This document shows, one piece after another, positions 43,100 to 52,742 of a stretch of 64,000 bases of DNA. Numbering within the stretch: position 1 is the stretch's first letter; each line of letters starts with the position of its first letter. The notes under the pieces were generated by a model. That model did not search any database, was not told the origin of the DNA, and was given only the letters and a program-made list of their open reading frames with translations. This DNA is from Blautia_A ammoniilytica (GTDB taxonomy: Bacteria; Bacillota; Clostridia; Lachnospirales; Lachnospiraceae): the NCBI RefSeq assembly GCF_025566965.1, contig NZ_JAOQJL010000013.1:1-64000 (forward strand). Direction: 5' to 3'. A program made the position numbers and the translations under genes.

Positions 43100-44116
43100 A
43101 TGCTTTTATCAATTGTGATCCCCTGCTACAGATCTGCCCATACCATTGAGAAGGTGGTGGAGATGAGCATGGAGGTGATTCGGACGATCCCCGGACTGGA
43201 CTGTGAATTTATCCTGGTGAATGATTGTTCCCCGGATGATACCTTTGAAGTTATCCGCAGGTTGGGCATCAAATATCCGAATGTAAAGGGAATTAATTTG
43301 GCCAAGAATTTTGGTCAGCATAATGCCATCATGGCAGGACTTCATGAGGCAAAAGGGGATTATATCATGGGAATGGATGATGATATGCAGACCCACCCGT
43401 CGCAGATCCCTGCCTTTATTAAGGCGATGGAAGAGGGCTATGATGTAGTCTTTGGAATATATAAGAAAAGAAAATTCAGTTTCATGAAGAATCTGACCAG
43501 CAAGATTGCTTCATTTATTGTATGGCATATGGTAGAACGGCCTAAGGGACTGGAGGCTAGCAATTACTGGTGCTGCCGCAGGTATGTGCGGGATGAGATC
43601 GTGAAGTATGAAGGTTACAATCTTTACCTGCAGATCCTGTTTTATCGTACTACTTCTAATATTGCTAATATTGAGATCCAGCATTTTTCAAGAGAAGAAG
43701 GAAGCTCCAATTATAATTTTAAAAAGGCGTTCCGCTTGTTTATGTCTTTCCTGAATTATACGGTGATCCCTCTTCGGGCAGCAGAGGTGATGGGAGTTCT
43801 GTTTTCCCTTACCGGATTTATACTGGCAGTGGCTGTGCTGATCCAGAAGCTGTCCAATCCTGATGTGGCTATGGGCTGGTCTTCCCTGATGTGTGCCATG
43901 CTGATCTTCTTCGGTATTACATTTCTGATGCTTGGAGTTATGGGAGAATATATCGGTAAGATGATTCTGAACCAGAATAAAACTCCTCAGTATGTAATAC
44001 GGGAAACAGTAAATGTTCAGAAGGCAGATGCTCAGAAGATAAGTGTTCAGAAGTCAGATGCTCAGGAACCGGCAGAAATTATACAGAAAAAAGGACATGG
44101 AAAAGCTGATGATTGA
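43100..44116 (+). CDS. Polyprenyl-phosphate glycosyltransferase, GT2 (ArnC/CsbB/GtrB-like)
   Basis: A 338-residue GT2 enzyme: IVIPCYRSAHTIEKV, acceptor/metal motif GMDDDMQTHP (the DxD form typical of dolichyl- or undecaprenyl-phosphate sugar synthases), amphipathic region, then two C-terminal membrane helices. It should attach a sugar from a nucleotide donor to undecaprenyl phosphate on the inner face. The final 45 residues are a repeat-like tail (VQKADAQKISVQKSDAQEPA). It follows an EamA flippase pair, the same logic as Arn or CsbB-GtcA-YfhO pathways. Donor sugar unknown. Confidence 0.88.
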   Translation: MLLSIVIPCYRSAHTIEKVVEMSMEVIRTIPGLDCEFILVNDCSPDDTFEVIRRLGIKYPNVKGINLAKNFGQHNAIMAGLHEAKGDYIMGMDDDMQTHPSQIPAFIKAMEEGYDVVFGIYKKRKFSFMKNLTSKIASFIVWHMVERPKGLEASNYWCCRRYVRDEIVKYEGYNLYLQILFYRTTSNIANIEIQHFSREEGSSNYNFKKAFRLFMSFLNYTVIPLRAAEVMGVLFSLTGFILAVAVLIQKLSNPDVAMGWSSLMCAMLIFFGITFLMLGVMGEYIGKMILNQNKTPQYVIRETVNVQKADAQKISVQKSDAQEPAEIIQKKGHGKADD

Positions 44117-45239
44117 TTTTAACAGGCCTGCCTATACAGGCAAAGAAATGGAATATATTCAGGATGCTGTACAAAGAGGCATGCTGTGCGGTGACGGGGA
44201 ATATACCAAACGGTGCTCCAGATGGATGGAGGAAAGGTTTCATACAGCACATGTAATGCTTACCACTTCCTGTACCCATGCACTGGAGATGGCTGCTTAT
44301 CTGTCTGATATACAGCCCGGGGATGAGGTGATCATGCCTGCATATACCTTTGTGTCTACAGCAGATGCGTTTGTACTTCGTGGCGCCAGGATCGTATTTG
44401 TGGATATCCGTCCGGATACCATGAACATTGATGAGGATTTGATCGAGCCGGCCATCACAGAGAAGACCAAGGCAATCGTAGTGGTCCATTATGCAGGAGT
44501 GTCCTGTGAGATGGATAAGATTCTTCAGATCGCACACAAATATGGACTGAAGGTAGTAGAGGATGCTGCCCAGGGCGTAAATGCCTATTATAAGGGCAAG
44601 GCACTGGGAACTATTGGTGATTTTGGCTGCTATAGCTTCCATGAAACAAAGAATTATACCATGGGAGAGGGCGGCGCTATTTTATTTGATAAAGACGAGT
44701 ATCAGGAAAAAGCAGAGATCCTCAGGGAAAAGGGAACTGACAGAAGTAAGTTTTTCAGAGGCCAGGTGGACAAATACCGGTGGATGGATTATGGTTCCTC
44801 CTATCTTCCAAGTGAACTGAATGCAGCCTATCTTTACGCACAGCTGGAGGTTTGTGACCAGATCCAGGATAAAAGGATGGAAATCTGGAATTATTATCAT
44901 CGAGAGCTGGAAGCTCTTGAGAAAGAAGGCAAGATTACACGGCCTGTGATACCGGAAGGATGTATCCATAATGCTCATATGTACTATTTGAAAGTGCGGG
45001 ATATGGAAGTTCGTACTAAGCTGATCCATTATCTTCGGGAAAAAGGTATCTGCAGTGTATTTCATTATATTCCTCTGCATACAGCACCGGCAGGACAGAA
45101 GTTTGGCCGTTTTGCAGGAGAGGACCGATATACTACAAAGGAAAGCGAGAAACTGTTAAGGCTGCCTATGTTCTACAACCTGGACATGAAGGATGTGGAG
45201 TATGTTACAGAGCAGCTGAAGTCCTTTAAGGAGTATTAA
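44097..45239 (+). CDS. wecE: DegT/DnrJ/EryC1 sugar aminotransferase, WecE/RffA-like
   Basis: A 380-residue PLP enzyme with the motif FHETKNYTMGEGGAI, whose Lys binds the cofactor; FHETKN is characteristic of dTDP-4-amino-4,6-dideoxygalactose transaminase. Other family marks are TTSCTHALEMAA and VVEDAAQGVNA. It aminates dTDP-4-keto-6-deoxyglucose to give dTDP-Fuc4N. The start is uncertain: ATG 44097 has AAGGA very close, ATG 44109 lacks a ribosome site; either way it overlaps the GT2 gene by 8 to 20 nt. Amine product is a possible target for the ATP-grasp enzymes. Confidence 0.85.
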   Translation: MEKLMIDFNRPAYTGKEMEYIQDAVQRGMLCGDGEYTKRCSRWMEERFHTAHVMLTTSCTHALEMAAYLSDIQPGDEVIMPAYTFVSTADAFVLRGARIVFVDIRPDTMNIDEDLIEPAITEKTKAIVVVHYAGVSCEMDKILQIAHKYGLKVVEDAAQGVNAYYKGKALGTIGDFGCYSFHETKNYTMGEGGAILFDKDEYQEKAEILREKGTDRSKFFRGQVDKYRWMDYGSSYLPSELNAAYLYAQLEVCDQIQDKRMEIWNYYHRELEALEKEGKITRPVIPEGCIHNAHMYYLKVRDMEVRTKLIHYLREKGICSVFHYIPLHTAPAGQKFGRFAGEDRYTTKESEKLLRLPMFYNLDMKDVEYVTEQLKSFKEY

Positions 45240-45304
45240 GCAAGTTGGATTTGTGACCAAAATATAGAAAATGGAAAGCCAAAAAAGGCAGAAAGGAAAT
45301 TAAA

Positions 45305-45859
45305 ATGGGAAAGATCAAAGTGACACCATGTGGAGATATTGAAGGATTGAAAGTAATCGAGCCAACTGTTTTTGGAGATGCCCGTGGTTATTTTATGGAA
45401 ACCTACAATTACAATGATTTCAAGGAAGCAGGGATTGATGTGGAGTTTGTGCAGGACAATCAGTCCAGTTCCCACTACGGAGTATTAAGAGGTCTTCATT
45501 TCCAGATCAATTATCCTCAGGATAAGCTGGTTCGTGTGGTAAACGGTGAAGTGTTTGATGTGGCAGTAGATTTACGAGAAGGCTCCAAAACCTACGGCAA
45601 ATGGTTTGGTGTTGTGCTTTCAGCAGAAAATAAAAAACAGTTCTTTATTCCAAAGGGATTTGCTCATGGATTTCTGGTACTTTCCGAAAGTGCAGAGTTC
45701 ACCTACAAATGTTCTGACTTCTATCATCCGGGAGACGAAGGCGGCCTGATCTGGAATGATCCGGATATTGGAGTAGAATGGCCGATCCCTGAAGGTATGG
45801 AGCTTACTTTCTCTGACAAAGACCAGAAATGGGGGAGCTTTAAGGAGTTCCATAGATAG
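45305..45859 (+). CDS. rmlC: dTDP-4-dehydrorhamnose 3,5-epimerase
   Basis: A 184-residue RmlC with the cupin core: FGDARGYFMETYN, QDNQSSSHYGVLRGLHFQ (catalytic His in RGLHFQ), FIPKGFAHGFLVLSE. It converts dTDP-4-keto-6-deoxyglucose to the rhamnose precursor. rmlA, rmlB and rmlD are not in the window. Both RmlC and the WecE-like enzyme use the RmlB product, so the locus can draw rhamnose and Fuc4N from one branch point. RBS AGAAAGGAAA before ATG 45305. Confidence 0.95.
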   Translation: MGKIKVTPCGDIEGLKVIEPTVFGDARGYFMETYNYNDFKEAGIDVEFVQDNQSSSHYGVLRGLHFQINYPQDKLVRVVNGEVFDVAVDLREGSKTYGKWFGVVLSAENKKQFFIPKGFAHGFLVLSESAEFTYKCSDFYHPGDEGGLIWNDPDIGVEWPIPEGMELTFSDKDQKWGSFKEFHR

Positions 45860-45869
45860 GAGAGAATGA

Positions 45870-46685
45870 ATGCTTAAGACGATATTTTCCCTGCCGGCGG
45901 ATGTATACAAAAACCGCCGGCTGGTTATGAAACTGGCTAAAAATGATTTTAAGACCAGATACGCAGGTTCCTATTTTGGAACCTTCTGGGCATTTGTGCA
46001 GCCCATTGTTACCATTATGGTGTACTGGTTTGTATTTTCTGTTGGCTTCCGCCAGAATACAGATGGGATCGGGATTCCTTTTGTACTGTATCTGGTAGCT
46101 GGGATTGTTCCCTGGTTCTTTTTCCAGGATGCCCTAGTAGGCGGGACCAACGCTCTTCTTGAATATAATTACCTTGTAAAAAAAGTCGTTTTTAACATCA
46201 GTGTGCTTCCTGTTGTGAAGATCATTTCCGCACTGTTTGTACACGGCTTTTTCGTGGTCTTTACAATTATTTTGTATGCCTTCTATGGAAGATTTCCGGA
46301 CTGGTATTATCTGCAGATCCTGTATTACAGTATTTGTGTATTTATATTGTCCTTAAGCCTGGTTTACATTAGCTGTGCAGTGGTGGTATTTTTCCGTGAC
46401 CTGACCCAGATCATCAACATCGGCCTGCAGGTAGGCGTATGGCTTACACCCATTATGTGGGTGGCAGATACAGCTTTGAAGGACCATCCGCTGATCCAGA
46501 AGATCCTTCAGCTGAACCCTATGTACTATATTGTTTCCGGTTACAGGGATGCATTTGTTGTAAAACGGTGGTTTTTTGAAAGACCATTATGGACCTTATA
46601 TTTCTGGCTCTTTACCCTGGTTTGTTTCTGCTTCGGAAACTGGGTATTTAAAAGACTGCGGATCCATTTCGCAGACGTACTATAG
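45870..46685 (+). CDS. wzm: Wzm-type ABC-2 permease for polysaccharide export
   Basis: A 271-residue permease with six helices and the conserved start LAKNDFKTRYAGSYFGTFWAFVQP, which is characteristic of polysaccharide/teichoic-acid exporters (Wzm, TagG, RfbA). It ends with LNPMYYIVSGYRD and a final helix. Together with the ATPase encoded next it exports a lipid-linked glycan. Placed between RmlC and Wzt with a 10-base gap. Confidence 0.93.
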   Translation: MLKTIFSLPADVYKNRRLVMKLAKNDFKTRYAGSYFGTFWAFVQPIVTIMVYWFVFSVGFRQNTDGIGIPFVLYLVAGIVPWFFFQDALVGGTNALLEYNYLVKKVVFNISVLPVVKIISALFVHGFFVVFTIILYAFYGRFPDWYYLQILYYSICVFILSLSLVYISCAVVVFFRDLTQIINIGLQVGVWLTPIMWVADTALKDHPLIQKILQLNPMYYIVSGYRDAFVVKRWFFERPLWTLYFWLFTLVCFCFGNWVFKRLRIHFADVL

Positions 46686-46702
46686 AAAGGAATCAACCTG
46701 TT

Positions 46703-47983
46703 TTGAGTGATAAAAATGTGATTTCAGTCCAGCATTTATCAAAAATGTATAAGCTGTATGACAAGCCCTCTGACCGTCTGAAAGAGTCTCTTGGCTTGTC
46801 CAGAAAGAAAAAATACAGGGAGCATTATGCCCTTCATGATGTGAATTTTAATATTCACGAAGGAGAATGTGTAGGGATCATCGGAGTGAACGGTTCCGGG
46901 AAGTCCACGATCCTTAAGATCATCACAGGAGTGCTGGCACCTACCACAGGGGAAGTGAAGGTCAATGGACGTATTTCTGCCCTTCTGGAGCTGGGAGCCG
47001 GTTTTAATATGGAATATTCCGGGCTTGAGAATGTGTATCTGAACGGTACCATGATCGGCTTTTCTGAGGAAGAGATCGACGCAAAGCTGGATGATATCCT
47101 TGCTTTTGCAGATATCGGAGATTATATCCATCAGCCGGTGAAAACCTATTCCAGCGGTATGTTTGTACGTCTTGCCTTTGCAGTTGCCATCAATATCGAT
47201 CCTGAGATCCTGATTGTAGATGAGGCACTGTCTGTTGGTGATGTATTTTTCCAGGCAAAATGCTATCATAAATTTGAAGAGTTTAAGAAACAGGGAAAAA
47301 CCATTCTTTTCGTTACCCATGACTTAAGCAGCGTGTCCAAATATTGTGACCGTGTGATCCTTCTTAACAAAGGTGTTAAGCTGGATGAAGGCTCACCAAA
47401 GGAAATGGTGGATCTGTACAAGCAGCTGCTGGTAGGACAGGAGCCTGTGAAACAAAAAACAGATGGGGGCGAGGACCTTGCAAAAGCAGCCGTAGCGTCC
47501 ATCAGCCATGAACATTTTCTGCCAAATCCTAATACTCTGGAGTATGGGGACAAGCAGGCGGAGATCGTGGATTTTGCAATTAAGGATGACAAGGGGATGT
47601 TCACCAATACCATAGAAAAGGGAAGCACCTTCCAGATCCTTATGAAGGTTCGATTTAATGAGCAGATCCAGGAGCCGATCATGGCTTATACCTTTAAGAA
47701 TATTAGGGGAACAGAGCTGACAGGCACCAACACCCTTTTTGAGAAAGCAGAAGTGCCGGAGCCTGCTCCTGGAGGATGCTGCACAGTTACCTTTACACAG
47801 AAAATGGATCTGCAGGGTGGGGAATATCTTCTGTCCTTTGGCTGTACCGGCTATAAGGACGGGGAATTCAAGGTGTTCCACAGATTGTATGATGCGTGCA
47901 ATATTACTGTTATTTCTGCCAAGAATACGGTAGGCTTTTTTGATATGAATTCGACTGTAACGGTTCAGGAGGATGATATATGA
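46703..47983 (+). CDS. wzt: Wzt-type ABC ATPase with C-terminal glycan-binding domain
   Basis: A 426-residue protein. The first 245 residues are a polysaccharide ABC ATPase (Walker A GVNGSGKST, TYSSGMFVRLAFA signature, LIVDEALSVGD). The last 170 form a beta-rich Wzt_C-like domain (AEIVDFAIKDDKG, FNEQIQEPIMAYTFKNIRG, GGEYLLSFGCTGYKDG). In Gram-negative O9a/O8 systems this domain recognises the terminal, modified sugar of the finished chain. Start is TTG 46703 (no in-frame ATG before residue 17), with AGAAAGGAA 12 bases upstream. The next gene overlaps by 4 nt. Confidence 0.92.
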   Translation: MSDKNVISVQHLSKMYKLYDKPSDRLKESLGLSRKKKYREHYALHDVNFNIHEGECVGIIGVNGSGKSTILKIITGVLAPTTGEVKVNGRISALLELGAGFNMEYSGLENVYLNGTMIGFSEEEIDAKLDDILAFADIGDYIHQPVKTYSSGMFVRLAFAVAINIDPEILIVDEALSVGDVFFQAKCYHKFEEFKKQGKTILFVTHDLSSVSKYCDRVILLNKGVKLDEGSPKEMVDLYKQLLVGQEPVKQKTDGGEDLAKAAVASISHEHFLPNPNTLEYGDKQAEIVDFAIKDDKGMFTNTIEKGSTFQILMKVRFNEQIQEPIMAYTFKNIRGTELTGTNTLFEKAEVPEPAPGGCCTVTFTQKMDLQGGEYLLSFGCTGYKDGEFKVFHRLYDACNITVISAKNTVGFFDMNSTVTVQEDDI

Positions 47984-50214
47984 GGAAGATCGGTAATGTG
48001 ATCCTGGATGATACCTGCTATCAGGGCAGGGATTTATATACAGATGGTGCTATTGAGGATGAAATGCTGGAGATCGCCAGAAATGTAAGCCCAGACAGAT
48101 TTAATAAGGTGATCGGGGAAAAGAAAAGCTGGCCCATTCTCTATCATTTTTCACATATCAGAGAGAATATCCTTAGCTGGATGCCTTTTACAGGCAAGGA
48201 AAAGGTGCTGGAGATCGGTTCCGGATGCGGTGCTGTTACAGGTGCCCTTCTTGGCGGAGCAGGTGAAGTGACTTGTATCGATCTGTCCATGAAGCGCAGT
48301 GAGATCAATGCGTGGAGACACAGAGACAGTGAGAAGCTGAAGATTCTTGTGGGAAATTTTCAGGATGTGGAGAAGAAACTGACAGAGAAATACGATTATA
48401 TTACTTTGATCGGTGTATTTGAATATGGAGAGGCCTATATCCAGAGCCAGGATCCTTATGTGGATTTCCTGAAGATTATCCGAAAGCATCTGAAGCCAGA
48501 TGGGAAGATCGTGATCGCCATTGAGAACCGTTTTGGTTTGAAGTACTGGGCTGGATGTACAGAAGACCATTTTGGTACTTTATTTGAAGGAATCCAGGGG
48601 TATCCATCCACAAAGGGCGTAAAGACCTTTACTGTAAAAGAACTGAAAAAGATCTTCCAGGAAGCAGGCGGCTTTGAAAGTACCTGGTATTATCCATTCC
48701 CGGATTATAAATTCCCTATGACCATTTATTCAGACAGAAGACTGCCAAGGCGTGGGGAACTGAATCGTACAGAATATAATTTTGACAGGCTGCGTATGGA
48801 ACTTTTTCAGGAATCAGCAGTGTATGATTCCATTTTGGATAATGATCTGTATCCTCAGTTTGCCAATTCCTTCCTGGTAGTGATCGGGCAGGATAAATTT
48901 GAAACAGAGACAGCCTATATCAAGTATTCCAATGAAAGAGATCCAAGATTTAATATCCTTACCCAGATCTGCCAGAAACCAGATGGCAGCCGTTATGTAC
49001 AGAAGCTTCCGACTGGGTCAAAAGCAGAAGCTCATGTAAGTAATATTTATGATAAAGGACAGGCTTTAGCCCCACTTTTTGAAAAAGAAAAGCTTTATGT
49101 CAACTCCTGCGAAAAAGTATCATATGGGGTAAAACTGGAATATCTGGAAGGAATTTCCCTGGAGGAGAAACTGGATACACTTCTAAAAGAAGGACAGTTA
49201 GATGAGGCAGAAAGCCTTTTATTTACTTATCTTCATAAGGCAGAACGGCTTTACGGCAGCCAGGATTTTAAGAAATCACCGGAGTTTATACAGGTGTTTG
49301 GCCAGGCTGGGCTTCCAGAAGGCTTAAAGGGCGGCAGGCTTGCAGATATTGATCTGGTTCCGGCCAATATCCTTCTTGGAAAAGGCAAGGACTGGGTGCT
49401 GGATTACGAGTGGACCTTTGATTTTTGCGTGCCTGCACACTTTATTATGTATCGTATGCTTCATTATTATCTGGAAAGTGACGGAAAGCGTCATGTGCTG
49501 AAAAACAGAGACCTTTATGAAAAGGCTGGGATCAGCCGGGAAGAACAGGAAATATATGCGAAGATGGAGCAGCATTTCCAGAAATACATGGTCGGAAAGC
49601 ATATCCCTATGCTGTCTCTGTATGATGAGATTTCTCCAGGCAAGCTGGATGTGAAGGAATATTATGACAGGATCCGGGGCTGTGGAGATGAGAGAAAGCT
49701 TCAGGTATTTTTCGACAGGGGACAGGATTTTCAGGAAAGAGACTCTTTTAAGTATCCTATGACCAGGAGAGGGCTATGTATTGATATCCCTGTACCTGCA
49801 GGCACAAGACGGATGCGTCTTGATCCTGGTGAAGTGCCGGGAGGTTTTAAAATCTGCAGGATCCGGTGGAGAGATCTGGGAAAGGCAGCCTTCCATACCA
49901 ATGGGTTTGCACTTGGTGATCACTGCTACTATTTCGGCGGCGGAGATCCGCAGATCATTTTGGAAAATGTGCCAAGGGAAGCAGAGATCCTCACCCTGGA
50001 GCTGGAGGCCTTAAAGGAACAAGAAGCAGTAAAGGAATTCTGGAGCAGATTTGCACGGGAAGAAAATGAAAAAAATGCTCAGATCCAGGATCTGAAGGCT
50101 CAGCTGAAGCAAAAAGAAGCCCAGATCCATGAAATGGAAAATACAAAGGCATGGAAGTTATACAGAAAGCTGAAGCCGGAAGGAAAAGGGGCTTCATCAA
50201 AGAAGCAGGAGTAA
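47980..50214 (+). CDS. Methyltransferase-kinase-like fusion with C-terminal coiled coil (WbdD-like)
   Basis: A 744-residue protein with three parts. Residues 50-250 are a class I SAM methyltransferase (motif I VLEIGSGCGAVTG at 76-88). Residues 310-500 have kinase-like marks of the APH/protein-kinase fold: QKLP with Lys 342, DIDLVPANILL with Asp 458 and Asn 463, and VLDYEW with Asp 475. After a beta-rich region, residues 692-725 form a coiled coil (IQDLKAQLKQKEAQIHEMEN) before a basic tail. This order matches E. coli WbdD, which caps and measures O-antigen chains. It overlaps wzt by 4 nt. The kinase call is by motif only. Confidence 0.75.
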   Translation: MRKIGNVILDDTCYQGRDLYTDGAIEDEMLEIARNVSPDRFNKVIGEKKSWPILYHFSHIRENILSWMPFTGKEKVLEIGSGCGAVTGALLGGAGEVTCIDLSMKRSEINAWRHRDSEKLKILVGNFQDVEKKLTEKYDYITLIGVFEYGEAYIQSQDPYVDFLKIIRKHLKPDGKIVIAIENRFGLKYWAGCTEDHFGTLFEGIQGYPSTKGVKTFTVKELKKIFQEAGGFESTWYYPFPDYKFPMTIYSDRRLPRRGELNRTEYNFDRLRMELFQESAVYDSILDNDLYPQFANSFLVVIGQDKFETETAYIKYSNERDPRFNILTQICQKPDGSRYVQKLPTGSKAEAHVSNIYDKGQALAPLFEKEKLYVNSCEKVSYGVKLEYLEGISLEEKLDTLLKEGQLDEAESLLFTYLHKAERLYGSQDFKKSPEFIQVFGQAGLPEGLKGGRLADIDLVPANILLGKGKDWVLDYEWTFDFCVPAHFIMYRMLHYYLESDGKRHVLKNRDLYEKAGISREEQEIYAKMEQHFQKYMVGKHIPMLSLYDEISPGKLDVKEYYDRIRGCGDERKLQVFFDRGQDFQERDSFKYPMTRRGLCIDIPVPAGTRRMRLDPGEVPGGFKICRIRWRDLGKAAFHTNGFALGDHCYYFGGGDPQIILENVPREAEILTLELEALKEQEAVKEFWSRFAREENEKNAQIQDLKAQLKQKEAQIHEMENTKAWKLYRKLKPEGKGASSKKQE

Positions 50215-50218
50215 CCGG

Positions 50219-52741
50219 ATGGAACAGTTAGTGTGGAGTGTAGATGACCGTAAATACCAGGAGAAGAATGAAAAATCCCTGATTCTGGAAGGGTGGGCCT
50301 TTCAAAGGGACTGCCAGCCCTTACGTTTCCTTCTTACAGATCCGGCAGGGGAGCAGCTCCCGATGGAGGAGCCGGTGCGCTTTGCCAGACCGGATGTGGA
50401 AGCCGGATATCCGGAGACATCAGGGACAAAGCAATGCGGTTTTACAATAAGGATCCCCAATGCAGAAGCGCTTGTAAAGAAGCATGAAAAGCTGAGGCTT
50501 GTGGTCACAGATGGAAAAGAAAAAGCCATTTTGTGGGAAACAGATTCACAGCAGCTTTATGATTTTTGTAAGGATCAGATGATGGAGGTACACATAGACC
50601 GACAGGAGGTGCTGTACCGTACCATGATCGCTGCAGAAGGCTGGGTACTTTGCCAGAAAGGTACTGACCGGATCCTGCTTCAGGACGGTAAGGGGAATCC
50701 GGTACCCTTGAAGCTGAGCCGTGGACGCAGGCCGGATGTGGTGGAAAGTCTGGCGCTTGGCACAGAATATAAAGAAAAAGAACTGGGATTTCAGATCAGC
50801 GGCAAACTGGCAGATGTGGCCGGAGGCAGGCTGGTGTTGGTTTTCATTGGGAATACAGGCAGGGAAGAGATCCGAAAACAAGTGGAAATCGACCTGAAAA
50901 AGCTTCAGGCGGAAAATTCACCTGCCGGCAGGCGTAAAAAGGTGCTGGCCTGGGAAAATCGGAAAGAGAATCTGGAATGCCTGCGAAAGAAGGGAATCCG
51001 TGGATTTTTGAAATATGTGGATGCAAAAGCCGGAATCGTGACCGGAGACTATGAGCAGTGGCTGATGCGTCACAAAGCCGGGAGAAAAGAGCTGATGGCC
51101 CAGCGGAAAACCCATTTTCCTTATGAACCTAAGATCAGTATTGTGATCCCTCTTTATAATACACCATTACCTTATCTGAAGGAGGCGGTGGATTCTATCG
51201 TAAAGCAAACCTACAAGAACTGGCAGCTTTGCCTGGCGGACGGAAGTACAGGAGATGAGCTTACCAGTTATATTCATAAGCATTATGGCAGGAATCCAAG
51301 AATCTGCTATAAAAAACTGGAAAAGAACGGCGGTATTTCAGAGAATACTAATGCGGCAGTAAAAATGGCTAAAGGGGATTATATCCTTCTTGCAGACCAT
51401 GACGATGTGGTAGCACCGGATGCACTTTTTCATATTGTAAAGGCCATCAATGAAAGTATTCAAAAAGGTGATCGTCCGGCAGATGCACTGTACACTGATG
51501 AAGATAAGATCAGTATGGATGGTGCCCATTATTTTGAACCAAATTTTAAGCCGGATTACAATCTTTTCCGTTTAAGGGAGAATAATTATATTTGTCACAT
51601 TTTTGTGGTAAAGAAAGAATTGTTAAAGCAGGTTGGACTTTTTTCATCAGATTATGATGGAGCACAGGATTATGACCTGATCTTGCGGTGCTGCGAAAAG
51701 GCGGAAAACATAGTGCACATTCCAAGGGTACTGTATCATTGGAGGTGTCATATGGAGTCTACAGCAGCAGATCCTGCAAGTAAGGTTTATGCCTATGAAG
51801 CAGGGAAAAGAGCACTGGAAGCACATTACAAAAGAATGGGGATCCAGGCAGAAGTGGAGATGACAAAGAGGCCAGGCTGGTACAGAAGCCAGGTGAAGAT
51901 AAAGGGACAGCCCTTGATCTCCATTATCATACCAAATAAAGATCATGTAAAGGATCTGGAACTGTGTCTTTCTTCTATTGATAAGAAAAGTACCTACCGA
52001 AATTTTGAAGTACTGGTTGTGGAAAATAACAGCAACCATCCGGAAACCTTTGAATATTATGAGAAAATGACCCGAAAGTATTCTTTTGTAAGGCTTCTCA
52101 CATGGAAAGAAGGTTTTAATTTTTCTGCTATCAATAATTTTGCAGCAGCCCTGGCGAATGGGGAATATTTCCTATTTCTGAACAACGACGTGGAGGTGCT
52201 TACTCCCAACTGGATCCAGGAAATGCTGATGCTTTGTCAGCAGAAGGACGTAGGCGCGGCAGGGGCAAAGCTGTTTTACCCAGATGATACCATCCAGCAT
52301 GCAGGTGTGGTGATCGGCCTGGGAGGCATTGCAGGACATATTTTCTGCAGGGCGTCCGGCAGTGCAGATGGCTATATGGGACGATTGGTAAGCGTACAGG
52401 AATACAGCGCAGTGACAGCTGCCTGTATGCTGGTTAAGAAAGAGGATTTTCTGCTGGTAGATGGTTTTGATCCGGAATTTGTAGTTGCATTTAATGATAT
52501 TGATTTCTGCATGAAGCTTGGACAGCATAAGAAAAAGGTAGTATTTACGCCTTACGCACAGCTGTATCATTACGAGTCTAAGTCCAGAGGCATGGAGGAT
52601 ACACCGGAGAAGCAGCTTCGCTTTAAGAAAGAAACCCTGCTTTTTGAGAAAAAATGGGGAAAAGAGCTGGCCAAAGGAGATCCTTATTATAGCCCGAATT
52701 TATCAGTGACAGAAGGAGACTGTTCCTTAAGAGAGGTTTAA
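50219..52741 (+). CDS. Tandem-domain GT2 glycosyltransferase with N-terminal beta-rich domains (1)
   Basis: An 840-residue protein. The first 250 residues are beta-rich (SLILEGWAFQRDCQPLRF) and of a kind seen ahead of GT2 domains in this family. Then come two GT-A domains: the first at about 304-500 (ISIVIPLYNTPLPYLKEAVD, DHDD), the second at about 564-800 (SIIIPNKDHVKDLELCL, FLNNDVEV, and HYESKSRGMEDTPEKQ at the end). No membrane helices. Multi-domain GT2 enzymes often polymerise rhamnan- or mannan-type chains made for ABC export. Starts 4 bases after the methyltransferase-kinase gene. Confidence 0.9.
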   Translation: MEQLVWSVDDRKYQEKNEKSLILEGWAFQRDCQPLRFLLTDPAGEQLPMEEPVRFARPDVEAGYPETSGTKQCGFTIRIPNAEALVKKHEKLRLVVTDGKEKAILWETDSQQLYDFCKDQMMEVHIDRQEVLYRTMIAAEGWVLCQKGTDRILLQDGKGNPVPLKLSRGRRPDVVESLALGTEYKEKELGFQISGKLADVAGGRLVLVFIGNTGREEIRKQVEIDLKKLQAENSPAGRRKKVLAWENRKENLECLRKKGIRGFLKYVDAKAGIVTGDYEQWLMRHKAGRKELMAQRKTHFPYEPKISIVIPLYNTPLPYLKEAVDSIVKQTYKNWQLCLADGSTGDELTSYIHKHYGRNPRICYKKLEKNGGISENTNAAVKMAKGDYILLADHDDVVAPDALFHIVKAINESIQKGDRPADALYTDEDKISMDGAHYFEPNFKPDYNLFRLRENNYICHIFVVKKELLKQVGLFSSDYDGAQDYDLILRCCEKAENIVHIPRVLYHWRCHMESTAADPASKVYAYEAGKRALEAHYKRMGIQAEVEMTKRPGWYRSQVKIKGQPLISIIIPNKDHVKDLELCLSSIDKKSTYRNFEVLVVENNSNHPETFEYYEKMTRKYSFVRLLTWKEGFNFSAINNFAAALANGEYFLFLNNDVEVLTPNWIQEMLMLCQQKDVGAAGAKLFYPDDTIQHAGVVIGLGGIAGHIFCRASGSADGYMGRLVSVQEYSAVTAACMLVKKEDFLLVDGFDPEFVVAFNDIDFCMKLGQHKKKVVFTPYAQLYHYESKSRGMEDTPEKQLRFKKETLLFEKKWGKELAKGDPYYSPNLSVTEGDCSLREV

Positions 52742-52742
52742 A

